22,919 nucleotides of DNA from Streptosporangiaceae bacterium (GTDB lineage Bacteria > Actinomycetota > Actinomycetes > Streptosporangiales > Streptosporangiaceae). The position numbers were made by a program, and so were the translations under genes. Positions 14,997 to 22,522 of the stretch are shown piece by piece. A model generated the notes under the pieces. That model was not told the DNA's origin and ran no database searches. It saw only the letters and a list, made by a program, of their open reading frames with translations. Each line of letters starts with the position of its first letter. Within the stretch, counting starts at the first letter, position 1. The stretch is taken from contig JAICWX010000125.1 in the NCBI GenBank assembly GCA_025934635.1, positions 1-22,919 on the forward strand. The letters run 5' to 3'.

Positions 14997-17054
14997 CTAG
15001 CCGTGCGGCGCCGGCGCATAGCCGGCTGGCCGGGCGGTGAAGGTGCCACGGCCCTGCGTCCGGCTGCGCAGCCGGCTCGCGTAGCCGAACAGCTCGGCCA
15101 GCGGCACGGTCGCGGTGACCACGGCGGTCCCGGCCCGCACCGCGGAGTCCGTGACGTGGCCGCGCCGGGCCGCGAGGTCGCCCAGCACCACGCCCACGGC
15201 GTCGTCCGGCACCGTCACGATGACGTCGGCCACCGGCTCCAGGAGCTGCATCACGCTCGCGCGCAGTGCTTCCCGCAGCCCGAGCCGGCCCGCCAGCCGG
15301 AACGCCAGCTCGGACGAGTCCTTCGGGTGGGTGGCCCCGTCGGTCAGGGTGACCCGCAGCCCGGTCACCGGATGGCCGCCGAGCGGCCCCTCGGCCAGGG
15401 CGTCCCGGCATCCGGCCTCCACCGCCCGGATGTACTCGCGCGGCAGGTGGCCGCCGGCCACCGCCGACCGGAACCCGAAGCCTTCCCCGTCCTCCGCGTC
15501 AGCGGGCTCGACGTCGAGGACGACATGGGCGAACTGGCCCGGCCCGCCGTCCTGCTTGACGTGCCGGTACACCAGTCCGGACACCCCGCGGACGACGGTC
15601 TCCCGGTAGGTCACCTCCGGCCGCCCGACGATGAGTTCCAGGCCGCACGCCCGGCGGATCTTCTCCACTGCCACCTCCAGGTGCAGCTCGCCCAGCCCGG
15701 AAAGCACCGTCTGGCCGGTCTCGGGGTCGTTCCGTACGACCAGCGACGGATCCTCCTCGACCAGGTGCGCCAGCTCCGACGCCAGCCGTCCGGTGCCGGC
15801 GGCCCGGCGGGCCTCCACCGCCACCGAGACCACCGGATCCGCCACCGTCGGCGGCTCGAGGACCAGCGGGTCCCCGGGGTCGCAGAGGGTAGTGCCGACC
15901 CGGGCTGCCTTCGGCCCGGCGACCGCGACGATGTCACCGGCGATCGCACGGTCCACCTCGGTGTGGCGGTCGGCCTGAACCCGCAGGAGCCGGGCGATCC
16001 GCTCGGTACGGCGGGCACCGGCATCCCATACGGCCGCTCCCTTCCGCGCCGTCCCGGAGTACACCCGCAGGTAGGTCAGCCGGCCGGTGGCGGTCGTGAC
16101 CACCTTGAACACCAGCGCGGCGAACGACGCCGCCGGGTCAGCGGCCCGTTCCTGCCCCACCCAGGCCGCAGTGCCGCGCACCGGCGGCACATCCAGGGGC
16201 GACGGCAGGTAGGCCACGACGGCGTCCAGCAGCGGCTCGATGCCGCGGTTGCGGTAAGCCGAGCCGCACAGCACCACGAGGCCCTCGCCGCTGAGGGTGA
16301 GGTCGCGCAGCGCGCAGGACAGCGTCTGGGCGGACACGGTCCCCTGCGCGCAGAACTCCTCCAGCGCCGCCGGATGAAGCCCGGCCACCGCTTCCTCCAG
16401 CAGCCGTCGGCGCCGTCGCGCCTCGTTGCCCAGCCCGTCAGGCACCGGTCCTTCGTCGGCCGTCTCGCACCCGTCGGTCCAGGTCAGCGCCCGCAGGCGC
16501 AGCAGGTCGACTACGCCGGTGAATCCGTCCTCTCGCCCGATCGGCAGCTGCACCACGAGCGGCGCCGGATGCAGCCGCCGCCGGATCGAGCCGACCGCCG
16601 CATCGAGTTCGGCGCCTGCCCGGTCCAGCTTGTTGACGAACGCGATGCGCGGCACCCGGTGCCGGTCGGCCTGCCGCCATACCGCTTCGCTCTGCGGCTC
16701 GACGCCCGCCACGGCGTCGAACACCGCGATCGCGCCGTCGAGGACCCGCAGCGAGCGCTCAACCTCGCCGGAGAAGTCGACGTGCCCGGGCGTGTCGATG
16801 AGGTTGATCCGGTAGCCGTCCCAGCCGCAGCTCACGGCCGCGGCGAAGATGGTGATCCCGCGATCGCGCTCCTGGGAGTCGAAGTCGGTGACGGTCGTGC
16901 CGTCATGGACTTCGCCGCGCTTGTAGGTGGTCCCGGTGACATACAGGATCCGTTCGGTGATGGTGGTCTTGCCGGCGTCGACATGGGCGAGGATGCCCAG
17001 GTTGCGGACGCCGTTCAGCGGGTTGACGGGAATACGGTTCAGGCCGGTACGCAC
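14997..17054 (-). CDS. EF-G-like translational GTPase (paralogue, ribosomal-protection-type)
   Basis: This 685-residue five-domain translation GTPase has G1 AHVDAGKTT (23-31), G2 RGITI (65-69), G3 DTPGHVDF (87-94), G4 NKLD (141-144) and a G5-like GSAYRN. These are followed by domain II, then GLGELHLEVAVEKIRR and an EF-G domain IV/V (HVKQDGGPGQFAHVVLDVEP, LREALRASVMQLLEPVADVIVTVP). The segment before G2 reads VTDFDSQERDRGITI instead of the MDWMEQEQERGITI of housekeeping EF-G, so this is a paralogue (EF-G2 or ribosomal-protection-like) and not the str-operon fusA. Such paralogues relieve stalled or drug-bound ribosomes or act in recycling. The start is GTG at 17054, with AAAGG ten bases upstream; longer in-frame extensions would run through the leader hairpin. 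The leader holds a 38-codon ORF and a terminator-like hairpin, implying attenuation control. Confidence 0.85.
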   Translation of the reverse strand: MRTGLNRIPVNPLNGVRNLGILAHVDAGKTTITERILYVTGTTYKRGEVHDGTTVTDFDSQERDRGITIFAAAVSCGWDGYRINLIDTPGHVDFSGEVERSLRVLDGAIAVFDAVAGVEPQSEAVWRQADRHRVPRIAFVNKLDRAGAELDAAVGSIRRRLHPAPLVVQLPIGREDGFTGVVDLLRLRALTWTDGCETADEGPVPDGLGNEARRRRRLLEEAVAGLHPAALEEFCAQGTVSAQTLSCALRDLTLSGEGLVVLCGSAYRNRGIEPLLDAVVAYLPSPLDVPPVRGTAAWVGQERAADPAASFAALVFKVVTTATGRLTYLRVYSGTARKGAAVWDAGARRTERIARLLRVQADRHTEVDRAIAGDIVAVAGPKAARVGTTLCDPGDPLVLEPPTVADPVVSVAVEARRAAGTGRLASELAHLVEEDPSLVVRNDPETGQTVLSGLGELHLEVAVEKIRRACGLELIVGRPEVTYRETVVRGVSGLVYRHVKQDGGPGQFAHVVLDVEPADAEDGEGFGFRSAVAGGHLPREYIRAVEAGCRDALAEGPLGGHPVTGLRVTLTDGATHPKDSSELAFRLAGRLGLREALRASVMQLLEPVADVIVTVPDDAVGVVLGDLAARRGHVTDSAVRAGTAVVTATVPLAELFGYASRLRSRTQGRGTFTARPAGYAPAPHG

Positions 17055-17131
17055 GGCACGGGACCTTTCGAAGTGATCTGTGCCAGGACAGCGCCATTCC
17101 CGCGGCGAGCCGACGTCCGGATGCCCGTGCG

Positions 17132-17155
17132 AAAACCCGGCCTGCCCAGGCCGGG
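17132..17155 (-). terminator. Intrinsic-terminator-like attenuator hairpin in the EF-G-like leader
   Basis: Read on the reverse strand, CCCGGCCTG and CAGGCCGGG pair (17155-17147 with 17144-17136; realistically 7-8 bp with a 4-6 base loop) and are followed at once by TTTT (17135-17132). It lies between the leader ORF stop (17178) and the EF-G-like start (17054). A longer-range pair, CCCGTGC/GCACGGG (17171-17177 with 17124-17130), encloses the hairpin. The left partner directly follows the leader stop codon, where a stalled or terminating ribosome would cover it. Confidence 0.6.
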
Positions 17156-17177
17156 CGGGCCAGGCGGCGAGCACGGG

Positions 17178-17294
17178 TCAGGGGCTCGTCACGAATTCCG
17201 GCGACAGCCGCGCGGCCGTCGCCGGGTGTCCTCCAGACACCAGAATCACGTCGTACCGCGGCTGGGGGACGGCGACAACGGTGCGGTGACGCAC
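17178..17294 (-). CDS. Putative 38-residue leader peptide of the EF-G-like gene
   Basis: A GTG at 17294 is preceded six bases away by GAGGGAG, the best ribosome-binding site in this leader. It opens a 38-residue ORF beginning VRHRTVVAVPQPRYDVILVS and ending SPEFVTSP, with its stop right before the attenuator-type hairpin. A longer frame from 17450 is possible but has no site of similar strength. The peptide lacks a signal peptide or known domain. Its position suggests a regulatory peptide whose translation senses ribosome state (drug stalling), as leader ORFs do upstream of ribosomal protection and rRNA methylase genes. Confidence 0.45.
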   Translation of the reverse strand: MRHRTVVAVPQPRYDVILVSGGHPATAARLSPEFVTSP

Positions 17295-17318
17295 GGCTGG
17301 CTCCCTCGTTCGCGGCGG

Positions 17319-17342
17319 CGCGCTGCGACGAACCGCAGCGCG
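17319..17342 (-). promoter_or_regulatory. Leader hairpin upstream of the leader ORF, with candidate -10 just upstream
   Basis: A perfect 9-bp inverted repeat (arms CGCGCTGCG 17319-17327 and CGCAGCGCG 17334-17342; loop ACGAAC) lies 11 bp upstream of the leader ORF's ribosome-binding site. On the reverse strand a TACCGT (TANNNT) sequence lies ~12 bp further upstream and could be the -10 box, which would place the hairpin near the 5' end of the mRNA. Confidence 0.4.
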
Positions 17343-17464
17343 TGGATGGTCAGAACGGTAGCGAACCCGGCCCGCCGGGCGAAACCGGTTTTCCCGGCGG
17401 TGAGGGCCTGGCCGGGGCGTATCGGCGGCCGGACCTGCGATCGCGGCCATGCGAAGATGGCCGC

Positions 17465-17928
17465 ATGCGCGTGCTGGTTCCGCTTCCAGACCGCGATTTC
17501 GATGTGACCGAAGTCGCGGTGCCGTGGCGGGTGCTGCATGACGCGGGCCATCAGGTCGTCTTCGCCACCGAGCAGGCCGGTACGCTGCCCGCCGCGGACC
17601 CCCGGCTGCTGGACGGTGTCCTGTTCGGGCAGCTAGGCGCCGCGGCCGAGGCCAAGAGCTACTACGCCGAGCTCACCCGGGACGCCGAGTTCACCGCGAC
17701 GCTGGCGTGGGCGGAGCTGGACCCGGCCGCCTTCGACGGGCTGCTGCTGCCTGGCGGGCACGCACCCGGGATGCGGCGGTACCTGGGCTTGGTGGCGCTG
17801 CGACCGACGACACGGCGGCCTTCGTCGTGCAGGACGGCAACTACCTGTCCGCGCGCTGGCCCGGTGACGCCTACCTGTTCGCCCGCCGCTTCCGCGACCT
17901 CCTGCAACCCGCAGCCCAGCCCGCCTGA
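17465..17928 (+). pseudogene. DJ-1/PfpI-type gene broken by internal deletion
   Basis: The first ~107 codons encode a normal N-terminal half of a DJ-1/PfpI-superfamily protein: MRVLVPLPDRDFDVTEVAVPW, GHQVVFATE, then FDGLLLPGGHAPGMRRYL. After about 17786 the frame changes. The true C-terminal end continues in the third frame (about 17803-17928) as ATDDTAAFVVQDGNYLSARW, then PGDAYLFARRFRDLL. Intact relatives carry roughly 90 more residues between these points, including the 'AICHG' nucleophile-elbow cysteine; here they are missing. The out-of-frame continuation to 18001 is meaningless Pro/Thr-rich sequence. The gene is thus an inactive deletion product with a ragged frameshifted junction at about 17786-17806. 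Confidence 0.8.
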
Positions 17929-18360
17929 CCCGCCCGCCAGTCGGCCTGCCTGGCAGCCGACCGCCACCAGCACAGCCCGGCTAATGACGACACGCACGTA
18001 GAACCGAACGATCGGGGCGACCGCAAGCTTTAAGGCGCTCGTCAGATGAGGAGCACAGATCTGGTCGATCTGGTGGCGACGGAGACCGGTCGGCGCGACT
18101 GCGGCGCGTGCTCATGTGCCGAAATGAGTGCGTACTCATGACGTATAAGGAACCTAGCTTTGTATACTCACGGTAGTTCGCGGCGGTAGACGATTCCGAT
18201 CGTGCGGGTGGAGGCATGTCGACGAGGCGGGCGATCTCCTAAATGGCGACGTCGACAGGGCTGTATCTTCGAGCATCTTGATTATTCTGCCCGGTATGCA
18301 GATCTGAGGACATGGATGTGTTGGCGGCTGAATACTGACCTTGACACAGTTTCTGCGGGG
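17929..18360. other. Gene-poor stretch with orphan promoter-like signals
   Basis: No intact gene is supported. An inverted repeat ATGAGT-GCGT-ACTCAT (18124-18139) lies just upstream of a good -10, TATACT (18163-18168), with a TGACG-containing possible -35. Downstream, GGTGGAGG precedes an ATG at 18216 that opens only 8 codons (MSTRRAIS, stop at 18240-18242). This looks like the regulated promoter and first codons of a gene whose body has been lost. Confidence 0.35.
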
Positions 18361-18470
18361 TCAGCCGGTGAGCAGGACGCGGAGGCGGAACTGGTCGGGG
18401 CTCGCACGTCCGTACTTCTGGCGTTTGAGCATCTTGATGTGGTTGACGTGGCCCTCTGCGCTGAGCCGAA
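18361..18470 (-). pseudogene. ISL3-family transposase C-terminal fragment
   Basis: Read on the reverse strand, the frame gives RLSAEGHVNHIKMLKRQKYG, then RASPDQFRLRVLLTG and a stop at 18361. This is the very end of an ISL3 (IS204/IS1001/IS1096/IS1165-type) DDE transposase; the Glu in EGHVN is the third catalytic acid. All of the protein upstream of it is missing; beyond 18470 the sequence turns AT-rich and unrelated. It is a relic of a deleted insertion sequence. Confidence 0.75.
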
Positions 18471-18669
18471 ATTGTTAAACAGATCCTTAGTATTAACAGA
18501 GGGGTGCGCCATGCCGGTAGAAATCCCTGTGTCTAGCTATAGTTGGTGGCCTCCTCTGTTACCGATACGCTCTTCATCTAGCTCACATGTGACGAGCCTG
18601 AGAGCGCAGGGGCCACGCTAAAACGAGCATTCACCTGCGCGGGCACCCTCCTGGTGCGATACTAGGGGC
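18471..18669. other. Intergenic region with a spaced 9-bp inverted repeat and a promoter-proximal inverted repeat
   Basis: TAACAGAGG (18494-18502) and CCTCTGTTA (18553-18561) are perfect complements 50 bp apart and could be the ends of a tiny element or a stem. Just before the next gene, GCACC-CTCCT-GGTGC (18643-18657) abuts GATACT (18658-18663), a plausible -10 six bases before the GTG at 18670. The transcript may therefore be leaderless and operator-controlled. Confidence 0.35.
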
Positions 18670-19302
18670 GTGAACTGGATCTTGTTCCTGTGGATCTTTG
18701 CAGGAGTCATATTTACGATAATCATCGGGATCCTTGTCGATAAGGCGACCAGCAAGTTGTCCGCGACGCTGGTAATGGGAATCCTGCTTGCGGCAATTGC
18801 CGCAAGCGCCGCATCGTATGCGGTAAACCAGGAAGAAAATCAAGCTAAGGCTATAGTGGCGGCGCCTCGTCCGACAGGTATCGCGGCGTCAACAGCACAC
18901 ACCGCATCGTCGACTAGATCGAAATCGGCAAAACATCGCTCGCGTCCCACCCCGCTTCAAACAAAGTCTACTGTCACTAGGGTAATTCCCTCTGCTGCCG
19001 CAGTGACGCCCGCGCAGTCGCCGCTCAAAGTAGCCCTTGCTCAAGGGCCTTCCGCAGTGAACTCAAAGACAGGTTGCTCGCTGGAAAATGGTTGCTTCTA
19101 CCTCGACTGGAACCTTGAGGGGAATTGGAGTTCTAACTCCCATAGTGTCCGGTGTTACGAAAACGGTTACCTTATGGACGGGACCCCTTACGCCACCACA
19201 AAGTCGTCCGATGAAACGGTATGTTGGGGTTCAGTTGGAAACGATTACTACGTGGTGGTTGACGGTATCAAATCTCCGACAATCGAGCTGCATGGAACAT
19301 AG
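18670..19302 (+). CDS. Two-TM membrane-anchored protein with Cys-containing extracellular domain, unknown function
   Basis: This 210-residue protein has two N-terminal hydrophobic helices (about 3-22, NWILFLWIFAGVIFTIIIGI, and about 30-51, LSATLVMGILLAAIAASAAS). A ~75-residue Ser/Thr/Lys-rich, probably extracytoplasmic linker follows. The compact C-terminal domain contains four cysteines (GCSLENGCFYLDW, SVRCYENGYL, ETVCWGSVG), likely two disulfides. The GTG start has no clear ribosome-binding site and lies six bases after GATACT. Codon use is less GC-rich than in the left half of the window. I do not recognise a family. It sits between two transposase fragments, consistent with accessory DNA. 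Confidence 0.6.
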   Translation: MNWILFLWIFAGVIFTIIIGILVDKATSKLSATLVMGILLAAIAASAASYAVNQEENQAKAIVAAPRPTGIAASTAHTASSTRSKSAKHRSRPTPLQTKSTVTRVIPSAAAVTPAQSPLKVALAQGPSAVNSKTGCSLENGCFYLDWNLEGNWSSNSHSVRCYENGYLMDGTPYATTKSSDETVCWGSVGNDYYVVVDGIKSPTIELHGT

Positions 19303-19509
19303 CCGGTTGGCCTATCTACGTAGCGGTAATTCTCGAAGTCGGCGGGGCTGCGGCAGCCCTGTGGGGCTTGATTACTGGACCTTGTCTTAGCGGACGTCCC
19401 GGCTGGAATATCACTAAGTGATCATTTCGGCTGCCTACCAGCTCATACGATGCCTACATAGTTGCCTAACGGTGCTGACCCGGTACCGAGTATCCAGGGT
19501 TGAACTCTG
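19303..19509. other. Intergenic region with perfect palindrome ATCACT-A-AGTGAT
   Basis: No gene is visible between the membrane protein and the transposase fragment. A perfect 13-base palindrome (19410-19422) is the only notable element and resembles a repressor binding site. Confidence 0.3.
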
Positions 19510-19798
19510 ATGCTCCGGCACGAGAACGCCGTGCTGCGCCACCAGGCCGGCTGGCTCCGTTACCTTACGGTCGACCAGCTGACGCCGGCGGCAGTGTCGC
19601 GACTGATTGCCGCTTCCGGTGGGCGGAAGTGTTCGCGATCACGCCGGCGGCACTGCTCATCAGGCACCGGCGGCTGGTCACGCGCAAATGGGACTACATC
19701 AGCCGTCGGCGCCCCAGACGGCCATCCACGGCGGTCGCGATCCGAAGGGTCGTACCCATATTGCGACGGAGAAGCCCGTGTGCGGACACTAGCGGTAA
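19510..19798 (+). pseudogene. Frameshifted integrase-core transposase fragment
   Basis: The translation must change frame at least twice to follow a known actinobacterial integrase-type transposase N-terminus. One frame gives LRHENAVLRHQAGWLRYLTV...VSRLI (from 19513). A second gives RWAEVFAITPAALLIRHRRL, then VTRKWDYISRRRPRRPSTA (from ~19616). A third gives HIATEKPVCGH (~19760-19790), matching the 'MATENPTWGHRR' region of relatives. The catalytic DDE domain is absent. It is a degenerate remnant, at the edge of the last block of unknown genes. Confidence 0.7.
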
Positions 19799-19967
19799 AG
19801 TGATAGAGAATTCACTTGATTCACTTGAGTACCAGAGATGCCTTAATTCATCATCTGATTGAGGACGGTCAATCACTAACACGAATCATGTTTGCCTGCG
19901 ACCGCACTCTACTCGTGCGCATCGGGTAGGCTGTGGGCACTAATTGGCCTGCTTGGGTGGAGTGGGA

Positions 19968-21479
19968 ATGCCCAATTATTCGACTTGCCCGGTGTGCTCT
20001 CAGAGAACCGAACTCACGCCAAAGCTAGGCCGGTTCAAAGCGCATGCCATCAACGGAACCCGATGCCAGGGCAGTGGAGAGCCTGCTCCGGTGAAGCAGT
20101 CGAAATTCAAATCAGTCAAAGTCATCGTGTCTATCCTTACTGGCGCTATCGCCGCGGCCGCCGGCGTAGTCGCCATTCTGCAATTCATAGGCGTCTCGCC
20201 TTCGCAGTCAAAGCCGACGGCATCCGCCACCAGTACGACCATATTGCCTCCCGTCAAGATAGCCAGTTCGCCGCGCCAGCTGGTAAGTTCCAACAGTGCA
20301 GGCGAAGTCGGCGACGGAGATAGCGGACGGCCCAGCTTCGACGCATCCGGACGCTACGTCGTGTTCACTTCGGACTCGACCAACCTTGCCCCAGGAGCCA
20401 CGAACGGCCAGTACAACATCTACCGTAAGGATAGGGAGTCAGGCGCCGTTTACCTGGCCAGTTCCGGAGTGAACGAGGAACCGTCTAACGGGAGTAGTCA
20501 ATTTCCGGTCATCTGCTCGACGGGCAGATTCATCGCCTTCGCATCTGCCGCAACCAACCTGGTACCGGCTGCCCCTGGAATCGATGGCAGTAACTATCAG
20601 GTGTATGTGAATGACACTCTTACCCGTCAGACCTATCTGGTGAGTGCGACCAGTACAGGCGAGGCTGCAAACGGTGACAGCAGGAACCCGATGTTCAATT
20701 CTGACTGCTCCGAGGTGGTCTTCGAATCTTCGGCCACCAACCTGTCCGCCACGAACGGGGCCTCAAATGTCTATGTCAAGAACCTGCTGTCTCAGTCGGT
20801 TACCTTGGCGAGTACAGGCGACGCGGGCAGCTTGCTGAACAACAGCAGTACTCATGCAGCAATTAACCAGACGGGCACCATGGTGGCCTTCACTTCTTGG
20901 GCGACCAACCTCCCGCGAGCCACAGGCGGCATGCCAGCGATGTACCTGCGGAACTTGCAGACAAGAAAGACCGTGAATGTTAGTACGGCGTTCATGCACT
21001 TCTGCTCCACAGCGAAGGGATACAGCTGGCCGTCGTTTAGCCCCGATGGCCGCTATCTTGTCTTTACCTCGGTGAACTCAAGCGGAAACCCCAACTTCAG
21101 AGGTAATTGCGTATTCGTTTGGGACACCGAAAAGCACCGGAGCGCCATAGTCGGCGCTACTGGAACACCTGTTGGTTGGAGTGACGCATGTGTCACCGGC
21201 GTCAACAACGGCACGACCTTCGCTCCGGAGATCAGCAATTCGACGCATACGCATCCCTACCTGATCCTGTTTACCGTCGCACGTCCAAATGGCGCCTGCA
21301 GCCTAGTCCTCCGGGATTTGCGAGGAAACGATATCCCGGTCAAGTCGGGAATCAATCGAGGACAGATTCTTGAACCGAGCATCAATAACTCAGGTGATTA
21401 CCTGAGCTGGGACGTCAGCGGAAATCGTCAGCAGGTCTATGCTTGTAAACTGGCGAGCTGCACACAAGGCCTATCTTGA
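19968..21479 (+). CDS. Zinc-ribbon-like, single-TM protein with extracellular WD40/TolB-like beta-propeller
   Basis: This 503-residue protein has three parts. The N-terminal ~35 residues have a CPVC pair plus His and Cys (STCPVCSQRTELTPKLGRFK, then AHAINGTRCQG), a probable cytoplasmic zinc-binding element. One TM segment lies at about 51-74 (VKVIVSILTGAIAAAAGVVAIL). A long C-terminal domain has about six or seven propeller-like repeats with the pattern 'P.F...GRYVVFTS..TNL......IY.KD..T...LVS' (PD40/TolB type), e.g. RPSFDASGRYVVFTSDSTNL and WPSFSPDGRYLVFTS. The ATG at 19968 is preferred over 19944 because GGTGGAG lies just upstream. The propeller probably sits outside the cell and binds protein or polysaccharide; function unknown. 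Codon use is clearly less GC-biased than the housekeeping genes. Confidence 0.7.
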   Translation: MPNYSTCPVCSQRTELTPKLGRFKAHAINGTRCQGSGEPAPVKQSKFKSVKVIVSILTGAIAAAAGVVAILQFIGVSPSQSKPTASATSTTILPPVKIASSPRQLVSSNSAGEVGDGDSGRPSFDASGRYVVFTSDSTNLAPGATNGQYNIYRKDRESGAVYLASSGVNEEPSNGSSQFPVICSTGRFIAFASAATNLVPAAPGIDGSNYQVYVNDTLTRQTYLVSATSTGEAANGDSRNPMFNSDCSEVVFESSATNLSATNGASNVYVKNLLSQSVTLASTGDAGSLLNNSSTHAAINQTGTMVAFTSWATNLPRATGGMPAMYLRNLQTRKTVNVSTAFMHFCSTAKGYSWPSFSPDGRYLVFTSVNSSGNPNFRGNCVFVWDTEKHRSAIVGATGTPVGWSDACVTGVNNGTTFAPEISNSTHTHPYLILFTVARPNGACSLVLRDLRGNDIPVKSGINRGQILEPSINNSGDYLSWDVSGNRQQVYACKLASCTQGLS

Positions 21480-21835
21480 AACCTGCAGCGACATTTCCGC
21501 GGAAACGCCCTCGCATGCCGCAGATAGATCGTCTGCTCGAGTCACTGCGCACCCGCGGCCGCATCCCGTAACGTCCTCCCCTCCGGGAAGCCCGTTTCAC
21601 CGGGCTGCGCAGGCTGCGGGCGGGAACGTGCGAACCTTGGCAGGTGACCCAGACCAGGCCATCGCCGCAGGCGAAGAACGCAGACGGATACGATCCTGGC
21701 CTTTCTCGGAGCCGGGCTGTTTCAGCAGCCCTCACGCGCAATAGGGGATGCTCAGCGTAGATCTTGGGTTGTTGTTTCCCGAAAGTGCTCTGGCTGGCCG
21801 ATTTGGCAGTAGACAGCTGGTTGGATTTCCTCGCG
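21480..21835. other. Gene-free stretch with inverted repeats
   Basis: This 356 bp stretch has no frame I can support on either strand. It holds a 12-bp palindrome TTTCCGCGGAAA (21494-21505) just after the propeller gene stop, a hairpin AGCCCG-TTTCAC-CGGGCT (21589-21606), and another GGGCTG-TTTCAG-CAGCCC (21714-21731). These could end the two convergent transcripts. Confidence 0.4.
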
Positions 21836-22522
21836 TCAGTCACCGTTCTTTGCGTAGACGGTGACGTCGAGATTCAATTGCGAGTCATTCACTGATTTGA
21901 TGATCACGAGTGCCAGGCGGTTTTCACTTGTGATGACGCAGAGAAACGGTGTCCTCTCCAATCGCGTGATGGTGATCGAAGCCTTGCTGTAACCAGAGGC
22001 GTGATTACAGGCGTCATAGCTGGGTGTTCCAGTCATGGCGACCGCACCGTTAGACCACGTTTCGATCTCGAGATCAGGCGAATAGTAGGTCAACTCTACA
22101 TCTGTGGTGTTGACCTTCCACGCGTGGTTGCTCGGGTCGGCGTCAAGATCGGCACTGTCGCCTCCTGACGTCAGCACAAGTGGATCATGATGATAGATCC
22201 CTGGAGAGCCTGAATTTGATGCTACGGGGGTAGGCTGCCCGCCTGCTGTCGGGGTATTCTGCCCGTCGTTGTGCAAGGCCGCGATGCTTGCCTGTGCCTG
22301 CGCCAGCTGGCCTTGGAGGGAACTCTTCTGCTGGATGAGCGTCTGCACTTGGGCGTTTGATGCATCGGCCTGACTTTGTGCCGTACTAGCGGCATGTAGC
22401 GCCGGCAAAATGCCAGCTACAGCGCCGACGATCGCAGCAATGCCGACAACCACGGCTGTGCGGAACTTGATCGTCTCGGTCTTGAGAGCCAGCTCAGCAG
22501 CATCTCGCGGTTCCTCGGCCAT
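21836..22522 (-). CDS. Single-TM coiled-coil protein with extracellular Cys-pair domain, unknown function
   Basis: This 228-residue protein has a short cytoplasmic N-terminus (MAEEPRDAAELALKTETIKF) and one TM helix at about 22-44 (TAVVVGIAAIVGAVAGILPA). A Gln/Ser-rich coiled coil follows at about 45-85 (AQVQTLIQQKSSLQGQLAQA), then a Pro/Thr linker. The C-terminal beta-rich domain has the pattern 'DSADLDADPSNHAW...YDACNHASGYS...PFLCVITSENRLALVII', which I have seen in extracellular parts of actinobacterial membrane proteins and kinases. Its two cysteines probably form a disulfide. The ATG is preceded by GGGGGAAGG. It is convergent with the propeller gene. Function unknown; a cell-surface sensor or scaffold is a guess. 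Confidence 0.7.
   Translation of the reverse strand: MAEEPRDAAELALKTETIKFRTAVVVGIAAIVGAVAGILPALHAASTAQSQADASNAQVQTLIQQKSSLQGQLAQAQASIAALHNDGQNTPTAGGQPTPVASNSGSPGIYHHDPLVLTSGGDSADLDADPSNHAWKVNTTDVELTYYSPDLEIETWSNGAVAMTGTPSYDACNHASGYSKASITITRLERTPFLCVITSENRLALVIIKSVNDSQLNLDVTVYAKNGD

Noticed and set aside
12634..15411. Reverse-strand open frame of 925 codons across the exporter and exonuclease genes
   Set aside because: It is the antisense of strongly supported coding genes, with a Arg/Gly/His-rich composition and no domain. It is a typical GC-rich shadow.
15003..17507. Forward open frame of 834 codons opposite the EF-G-like gene
   Set aside because: It is antisense to a gene with all five G motifs. 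Its composition is low-complexity and it has no recognisable domain.
18271..18438. 12-bp direct repeat GAGCATCTTGAT (18271 and 18427)
   Set aside because: It is a single short match, one copy lying within transposase coding sequence, with no other sign of a target duplication. Chance or local rearrangement cannot be separated.
18202..18621. Forward 139-codon frame
   Set aside because: It runs antisense through the recognisable ISL3 transposase tail and has no domain. A short RBS-led ORF and a transposase relic explain the region better.
21415..21843. Reverse-strand 142-codon frame between the two convergent membrane-protein genes
   Set aside because: It overlaps the end of the propeller gene and the end of the coiled-coil gene, is Arg/Ser-rich and has no motif or convincing ribosome-binding site.
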